Positions 58,300-64,000 of a DNA stretch of 64,000 bases are shown here, piece by piece. How positions within the stretch are numbered: position 1 is the first letter of the stretch; every line of letters starts with the position of its first letter. Where the stretch lies: NCBI RefSeq assembly GCF_964019385.1, contig NC_088650.1:23380310-23444309 (forward strand), given 5' to 3'. Source of the stretch: Sycon ciliatum. Lineage: Eukaryota; Porifera; Calcarea; Leucosolenida; Sycettidae. The notes beneath the pieces were generated by a model. It was not told the origin of the DNA. It did no database searches and saw nothing but the letters and a program-made list of their open reading frames with translations. A program made the translations under genes and the position numbers.

Positions 58300-58985
58300 G
58301 TTAATGCGGGACGGAGACGACTCTATCTCTTTCTTTCAGGAGTGTGTACAGCCGGATGTTGAGGAAGTGCTCAATTAATAATTTTTTGTTGTGTATCAAA
58401 TTGGGATATTGGTGGACACTGCGCAGAAAGTGGCACTACGTCAAGCAATGTGAAAGGACTTGCACTGGGACAAGCAGAGAAAAGCAACAGCACTGCGTCC
58501 TAAAACTGGCAAGAGAAAGCAAGTTCGTGACAAGAAGAACGGGCAAACCGAGGCAGGAAGTTCGCTGTGCTGAACTTTTCTCAGCAAATTTCAATATTTT
58601 TATTTGAATGAGATGGCGCATGGCATGTACATGTACACAAAAAAAAAACAGATTAATCCGGACAAAATCATTATTTTTATGATTATTTTTTGTTCATCAT
58701 CATGACATCAGATCAGCACAAAGATGCAGGTGATGTCATTGATTATGCACGAGTGATTATCGGTCATCGCATAATATTGGTACAACTTTAGCGTACAGTT
58801 TCATGTAGGTACAACTAATGTTACTTTGTCGTACAAACTCATAGGCGGGTACGACTTTGTACAGCTGTAGTACATTCAACATCATAATGCACGTTTTCTT
58901 GTACATTCCCGGATCCCATCATGCATGGATAATGGAAGTTTCCGGAGGAGGAAGGAGGAAACTGTAGTTATCACCAACCCTCACC

Positions 58986-59029
58986 GCGCCCAGCTCACGC
59001 CGCTACGGCGTGCGACCTGAGCTGGGCGC
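58986..59029. other. GC-rich hairpin upstream of a candidate start codon
   Basis: GCGCCCAGCTCA and TGAGCTGGGCGC pair as outer arms, and CGCCG/CGGCG as an inner stem around CTA. The outer stem ends ten bases before the ATG at 59040. The region 58300-58985 upstream of it has no gene and is the likely promoter of the minus-strand gene. Confidence 0.6.
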
Positions 59030-59039
59030 CCTGCCCAGT

Positions 59040-59475
59040 ATGGAACTGTCCTCAAGCCAGTCACGTATTTGGCAGCCCAGTGAGCTGTCTACCGGATCGC
59101 AGCGTTTAGAAGCGCCAAATGCGGCAGGGCCAGTCTCAGGCTGGTCGCGTAGGCGGCAGGCCGGCGGGCGACCGGCAAGGCTGCATTCGCATTTGGATCA
59201 CCGAAGTGATACAGGTGCTTCGACGGCACTCCGTGGCGCATCAAGGAGGCATCTGGGGCCCAGGCAGCCCGCCCGTAAGCGCACCACCGTATCAGGTATG
59301 CGCAGGTGGAGCAGCAGAGCAAGATGTGTGCCGGACACTCACCATCATCCGGTCGACTGCATGGTTGTGCGACTTTACACAGCCGTCACTTATTACTTGC
59401 TATTGCTTGCAGAAGGCCAGAATTTTTTTTTCTTTTTTCGCTCTTTCCCTTCTTCCAGGCACGGCTTCATGTTAG
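59040..59475 (+). CDS. Doubtful small two-exon gene, 90 residues
   Basis: Exon 1 (59040-59295) starts at ATG and ends at a CAG|GTATGC donor. After a strong polypyrimidine tract, exon 2 (59459-59475) adds only GTASC and a stop. The encoded protein is Ser/Arg/Gly-rich with WSRRRQ and ARKRTT basic patches, and no domain is recognised. The GC-rich composition and good splice signals favour a real transcript. The lack of a conserved motif and the tiny second exon argue against it. It would be divergent from the 58299 gene with about 740 bp between the starts. Confidence 0.3.
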
Positions 59476-60692
59476 AGCAGTAAATTGCAGTTAGGGACTC
59501 AGCTGAGTCAAGCTGGACTCAGCGTGTCAAGTTTGGCATAATACAATAAGCGCGCTATCCCCAAACAGTTGTGTGGTTATTGTGTGAGTGTATATGCAGG
59601 AGTCCGCGGTCACGTGAGGGGGAGTGATAAACGTGGGTTTTATGCAAAATTTCTCGAAAACGCGGATGAAAGCTAATGGAAAATTGGGCGGCTGCGGAAT
59701 CCTGTTTGGACAGGCTGGCTCCTTCCTTCATCATTGAATCCAGGCTGTGGCAGCAACCAAACCATTTTCGTTTTGTGTTACATAGTCACATTGCACATGC
59801 ATGATGCCAAGGCCTTGCCCTGTGAAAAATGCTGGCACCTCCCACGAGTCCCAGAGCCTAGGCTAGCAGAGGGTAGTGCAGGCAACCAAGTACGTGTACT
59901 CAGAAACAATTGACAAAAGGCATATCGGTAACGTCAGTAGAAAGACCTTCAAGAAGAGACCAGAGAAAACAAGATGCTAAAAGGAGAATGGGACAAGAGC
60001 CACAGAAAAAAGGATCGCCATAGAATGATAGATAACGCCACGATGGCTATGTATTTCGCTCACTGTCAGTCCATGGGTGCTGGTCATAGCAGATCGGGTG
60101 AAGCACTTCCCAGACAAGTGAACGCCGGTTGAAATGACGATGTATAATCTTAGGACCAATGTTCTTAGGTTCTGACACGGGGGAACATGGCCCAACACGC
60201 ACAGCAACATTGTGCTATTGCATGCCTCTCTATAGAACAGCATGTCGAATAGAGCGCCACTGCAAAGCAGGATGGTGTCGCCGCCAAAGAACTACCCCTA
60301 TAAAAATGAATGTTGTGTGCGGACATTAAAACGGATGTAATGTCGCGCGTGGACATATGGAGAGGAGTCAAAACAACTAAACGCTGCGGTTTCAACACAA
60401 GGCATGCATGGCCACGCAAGATAACCCGTGTCTACCACACGCCTCTCAGGAGAATGGCAAACAGCTGTTTAGCTGTATCAAAGCGCACACCTTGAAACAG
60501 GGAAAATAATTTCAACAGAGAGGTTCCTATAGCCAAGTATAGGTAGGACACCCATCGTCAGTGGCTCTCCCAAACATGACATCATTCGCCAGCACCTCTC
60601 CTGGGTATGACATCATTCGTGAGCGCAGACTCTGCTCATGCTAAATCAGCTATCCACAGCCATAGCCTAGCAATAGCGAACAGCACTCCACA
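59476..60692. other. Intergenic DNA, no gene seen
   Basis: No ORF with coding character and no clear repeat copy was recognised here. It includes the presumed 3' UTR of the MetAP1 gene at its right end. Confidence 0.5.
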
Positions 60693-61820
60693 TCACTTCT
60701 TATCCATGAACCAGGGCAAGCCGTCATTCTCCCGCCGCCGTGTCAGGATCTCGCAGCCAGTGTCCGTGACAAGCAGGGTCTGCTCGAACTGCGCCGATCT
60801 CTTGCCGTCGCGGGTGACGGCAGTCCAGTCATCGGGCCAGGACACGTCACGCCACGAGCCCGCGTTGATCATGGGCTCGATGGTGAACGTGTTGCCGACC
60901 TTCATCACTCCCACCGCCTTATTTCCGGCATAGTGCGGCACGTTGGGCGCACAGTGGAACAAGCTGTTGATGCCATGTCCGCAGTAGGACTTGACTACCG
61001 AGTACCCGTTGGCAGACGCATGCGCCTGGATCACATTGCCGATCTCACGGAACTTTGTGCCCGGCCGCACAATATCTATGCCCTTCATCAGACACTCATA
61101 CGCCACCTTGGTGAGATCACGGGACTTCTCATCCACATCACCCACAAACAGAGTCTCGTTCAAATCTCCATGGAAGCCCCGATGATACACGGTGATATCG
61201 CAGTTGCACAAGTCGCCGTTCTCCAACGGACGCGTGTCCGGAATTCCATGGCAGATGACCTCGTTCACCGATGTGCACAGCGACTTTGGAAAGTTGTAGT
61301 AGTTCAGTGGGCTGGGGTAGCATTCGCGTTCGACGGCCGCCTCGTGCATCAGCCGGTCAACCTCGTCCGTCGTTACGCCAGCTTCGCATGCCCTGGCGGC
61401 AACGTCTAGGCACTCTCGTGCCAGCTTTCCCACTACACGCATACCTTCGATCTCCTCGTCGTTTAGCACGCGTATCATACCTGCGCGTTTGGCCTGCTGC
61501 TCGCTGATTGGTTCACCAGTTTCTGCATAGTCAGGTCTTGGAATGTGCGCTGGCACAGGTCTGTACGGACTGACGGGATACGGACGTAACGGGCCTGTGA
61601 ACTGGAAGCCAGACCACTTTCTTGAAGAGAGAAGGGCCTCCTGCGGAGTTTGATCCTTGCTGGAGGCCGTCATGTCGTGTACACCTTTGTGTGCTTTCCA
61701 CGAACTTTTGAAGCAGTCCTGCGAGCAGAAGAAGCTGCCTGGAATACCCAGCTTCACGCAAGTCGGACAGCGAAGCTTGGACGGCTTGCCGCATCCCACT
61801 GTTTCGCAAATAGCATCCAT
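60693..61820 (-). CDS. METAP1: Methionine aminopeptidase 1, intronless
   Basis: A 375-residue metalloprotease that removes the initiator methionine from nascent proteins in the cytosol and associates with ribosomes. Residues 5-48 form the eukaryotic N-terminal zinc finger (C5, C10, C18, C21, C32, C36, H44, H48; [21 protein letters not shown]). The pita-bread catalytic domain follows, with H191, metal ligands D208 (NCDIT) and D219 (HGDLNET), the His in YCGHGI, and the Glu residues in FTIEPM and QFEQTLL. All match MetAP1 as I know it, and the length is close to the usual 385-390. The start is the ATG at 61818-61820, immediately before the zinc finger. The gene has no introns, while its neighbours have many, so it could be a retrocopy that kept function or an ancestral intronless gene. 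No poly-A tract or target duplication was recognised to prove a retrocopy. Confidence 0.96.
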   Translation of the reverse strand: MDAICETVGCGKPSKLRCPTCVKLGIPGSFFCSQDCFKSSWKAHKGVHDMTASSKDQTPQEALLSSRKWSGFQFTGPLRPYPVSPYRPVPAHIPRPDYAETGEPISEQQAKRAGMIRVLNDEEIEGMRVVGKLARECLDVAARACEAGVTTDEVDRLMHEAAVERECYPSPLNYYNFPKSLCTSVNEVICHGIPDTRPLENGDLCNCDITVYHRGFHGDLNETLFVGDVDEKSRDLTKVAYECLMKGIDIVRPGTKFREIGNVIQAHASANGYSVVKSYCGHGINSLFHCAPNVPHYAGNKAVGVMKVGNTFTIEPMINAGSWRDVSWPDDWTAVTRDGKRSAQFEQTLLVTDTGCEILTRRRENDGLPWFMDKK

Positions 61821-62014
61821 TGTGCTCCACAGATGGCAACGTACAGGAAAAAATTGCTACTGTAAAGAGGGGAACAAACAACACATGGAAGGTGCATGCA
61901 AAATGTTCTATGCTGAGAAAAAAAAACTGGTGTTCATTTTCGTTTCCAAAACGTTTGCGAAACAAAATTTTTAATTTAGGCCATGGTACCATAGTACATG
62001 TACCGTACTGGCAA

Positions 62015-62742
62015 TACAGTCAACTTCGCTAATAACGACTGCGGATATAACGACAATTCGCGAATAACGACCGAATTTCCATGCCCAGAGCAAAGTCCCA
62101 TCTAACTGTATATATTTAACTTCGGATATAACGACTATCTGAATAACGACAATTCGCATATAGCGACATGCTTTTAGTGCCCCGTGGTCATATTCACTGC
62201 TTGAATAACGACTTTCTGGGCTTTTGACAGCTATTTCAAGTACCTGTCAGTCAAGTACATGTAGTGTCATGCAGAAGTACCAGAACCTATGCATATGGTG
62301 CACTGGTGATGGATATTATTGCACACATGCAAGAAAATGCAGCCGGGGGGGGGGGGCTTTTTCTTCCTTTTTAATGTTGGCTTCAAAATGGTTGGATTTA
62401 CCAGCACACCTATATGTATACAATGTACATGTAGTTGTACATGATTGTACAGTAATCATCATACATGTACATATCTCTGGCCCTGTAGATTGCTCAAAAA
62501 GGCATATTTTTCAATTGATTTCCCTTGCATATTGAATTTTTAGTTCCTTTCAACTGCAATATGAAAATAAAGTACACATTGACATAGAGCAAAAAAAGAG
62601 CTTGATTTTGATATGCATATCATACTATACAAAATATGGGTTCACATACGTTCAAATGGGACTTCGGTTATAAGGACACTTCGCGAATAAGGACACTTTT
62701 CTGATGCCCCGCCGAATGTCGTTATTGGCGAAGTTGACTGTA
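62015..62742. mobile_element. TACAGTCAACTTCGC-ended composite MITE
   Basis: It starts TACAGTCAACTTCGCTAATA and ends GCGAAGTTGACTGTA, with TA edges. The first 200 bp and last 90 bp each contain family sequence (AACGACAATTCGCG; AAGGACACTTCGCGAATAAG; TGATGCCCCG). Unrelated AT-rich DNA with a poly-G run (62345-62356) lies between them. Either one longer element or two nearby copies would explain this. It lies about 195 bp upstream of the MetAP1 start. Confidence 0.6.
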
Positions 62743-62774
62743 TATGTTGCCGCGTAAAGGCCGATTCACAATAC

Positions 62775-62945
62775 AACTTTCTAATTTCTGCGACGCGACA
62801 CGCGATTTGCGACAGTTGCGACAAGAAACTGCCTGTCGCGAGCTGTCGCAAGCTGTCGCAAGCTGTCGCAATGCACCTGTCGCAGAAGTTGAAGAAAGTT
62901 CAACTTTTGCGACGTGACATGCGACACGCGACATACACAAATGGA
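62775..62945. repeat. GCGAC-rich inverted repeat block
   Basis: TGCGACGCGACACGCGA near 62799 and its inverse-like partner CGACGTGACATGCGACACGCG near 62909 enclose three tandem GCTGTCGCAA units. Matching CTTTCTAATTTCTGCGAC and GTCGCAGAAGTTGAAGAAAG are partly inverted. It looks like a fragment of a DNA transposon end, family unknown. Confidence 0.5.
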
Positions 62946-63006
62946 GTACAGTTTCGACCCTGGGTGCACGTGCAGTGTACGTGCAGTGCACGTGCATAGT
63001 ACTACT

Positions 63007-63389
63007 TATACCAAGAGTCCGGAGTCCATAACCCAAGAGTATGCAACTGTGATTATGGGTGCATGCGTGGCGCGCTGCCTTCATTACGTAACTTGCCTTC
63101 ATCACGCTCTGAAAGCATGCATTCAAACTCTCAATTTCTCGCACGAGCCCATCCGTTTTTGCTCGATTCGTTCCAGTACCTACACAATCTCTGAATTCTG
63201 GCGCGTGAACTCCAGTTCCGTACGAAAGTTCATTTCAAACTAGCGGGAAAGTGCGGTGTTTGATTTTCCGCAGTGCGCGGACTGCAGCTGAATGATGTAA
63301 TGAAGGCAGCGCGCCGCGCGGTTGGCCCATAGAAAAGAGATCACAGTTGCATACTCTTGGGTTATCTGGTTATGGACTCTTGCTTATAC
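63007..63389. mobile_element. CCAAGAGT-family MITE, copy 3
   Basis: Ends TATACCAAGAGTCCGGAGTC and GGACTCTTGCTTATA are inverted. Inner modules CCCAAGAGTATGCAACTGTG and CACAGTTGCATACTCTTGGG, and GGCGCGCTGCCTTCATTACG with TGTAATGAAGGCAGCGCGCC, are inverted too. About 380 bp, non-coding. Confidence 0.8.
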
Positions 63390-63569
63390 TTGTGCATGAG
63401 GATGTCGCAAACATGAAGAATATTGTGAACCGTGTGTGTCATGATGACTGCGCAGTCATGAACTTACTATTTCCCGCTTTTCCCACGTCGTGCATTATTG
63501 TACACATTTCGCGTATGCATGCTTTGACCCCTAGGCCTACTATCTCTTACACTTAGTTACAGCCATATC

Positions 63570-63890
63570 TGTTGTAAGTTCAAACGGGAGTTCAAACTCT
63601 CGCTCCTTTTGGACGCCTTACGTCATAATCGTTTACCGTGTTTTTAGAGCGGAGAACAGTTTTTTCTTCTTGGTCTAGTTTTCTGGTTTTTTGGTATGGA
63701 AGTTGTGTCTGGTTAGACCTTCTTCTCGTGACAGTGTTTTCGATAATAGCACTTGATATGATGAGTTTTTGATGTTCTCACGACGGAGACGAGGGACTGT
63801 GATCACAGCCACCGTTGAACTGCCCTGGAGTGCAGTAGTAATAGTATTTTAGACCCCCTTATTTTCCCTCGTTTATGTCCGTTCGTGACA
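63570..63890 (+). mobile_element. 5' LTR of a retrotransposon running off the window
   Basis: This is inferred from structure: TGTTGTAAGTTC starts it, GTTCGTGACA ends it, and a primer-binding-like TGGTGCTGTGACCAGGAT follows at once (63891-63908). An ORF then begins at 63914. TG...CA ends plus an adjacent TGG site are typical of LTR elements. The exact LTR start could be 63570 or 63573. The 3' LTR lies outside the window, so this cannot be confirmed here. Confidence 0.5.
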
Positions 63891-63908
63891 TGGTGCTGTG
63901 ACCAGGAT
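63891..63908 (+). promoter_or_regulatory. Putative tRNA primer-binding site
   Basis: TGGTGCTGTGACCAGGAT directly follows the LTR's terminal CA. It begins with TGG, the complement of a tRNA CCA end. The primer tRNA was not identified. Confidence 0.45.
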
Positions 63909-63913
63909 AGGAT

Positions 63914-64000
63914 ATGATGTCAAGTGAAGACTCTAATCGTACTAGTGAAGCCACTGAAGGTTGTGCTACAGCCACAACATGTCAGGAAGATGACTCCCAG
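63914..64000 (+). CDS. Start of a putative gag ORF, truncated by the window
   Basis: From ATG at 63914 (a second ATG follows at once) the frame is open to the last base, encoding a Ser/Thr/Glu-rich start (SSEDSNRTSEATEGC). Its position 23 bp after the LTR end fits gag or gag-pol of an LTR element. Too short to classify as gypsy or BEL/Pao. Confidence 0.4.
   Translation, partial: MMSSEDSNRTSEATEGCATATTCQEDDSQ

Noticed and set aside
59010-59039. Upstream extension of the small ORF to 59010
   Set aside because: The codon at 59010 is GTG; the first ATG is at 59040.

Overview
This window is eukaryotic nuclear DNA, most likely from a marine invertebrate animal; a sponge or other early-branching metazoan would fit, but the sequence alone does not settle it. 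The evidence is spliceosomal introns (GT...AG, conserved phases), a metazoan-type MetAP1, long simple repeats, Ty3/gypsy, Penelope-like and LINE-type retroelements, tRNA-derived SINEs and many palindromic MITE families. Genes occupy a small part of the sequence; introns and intergenic DNA are mostly repeats.

Layout. 1-3640 is repeats (two palindromic tRNA-like repeat copies, a CCAAGAGT-family palindrome and a long TC tract) leading into a probable terminal exon of a membrane protein (3643-4049, + strand). A RING-H2 ubiquitin-ligase-like gene follows on the minus strand (5835-7519). The centre holds two tandem paralogous glycoside hydrolase family 3 genes of the beta-xylosidase/beta-glucosidase type, both on the + strand, each with 15 exons in the same phases: gene A (10420-29137) and gene B (about 30759-49437). 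Gene A has a recently inserted, internally deleted gypsy element in its last intron. Gene B has in intron 5 a 2.8-kb inverted-repeat Penelope-like element carrying two mirror-image hammerhead ribozymes. A four-exon gene for a membrane-anchored coiled-coil protein (51978-58299, -), a doubtful small two-exon gene (59040-59475, +) and an intronless methionine aminopeptidase 1 gene (60693-61820, -) follow. The window ends inside the 5' end of an LTR retrotransposon (63570 onward).

How the genes relate. The two GH3 genes are predicted secreted enzymes (a signal peptide is visible in A; B's start is uncertain) with a barrel, sandwich and Fn3-like domain order, and they probably act on xylose- or glucose-containing polysaccharides. 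The other genes are housekeeping or unrelated (ubiquitin transfer, N-terminal methionine removal, a membrane coiled-coil protein). No operon-like organisation is seen.

The most unusual signals are: (1) the paired hammerhead ribozymes in the inverted Penelope-like element; (2) a family of 24-38 bp near-perfect palindromes with CAGGGAGT termini, two of them flanked by perfect 8-bp target duplications, which look like extremely reduced hAT-type transposons; (3) a tRNA-Leu 3' half with a genomically encoded CCA flanked by 32-bp direct repeats; (4) one GH3 exon far more similar between the paralogs than the others.
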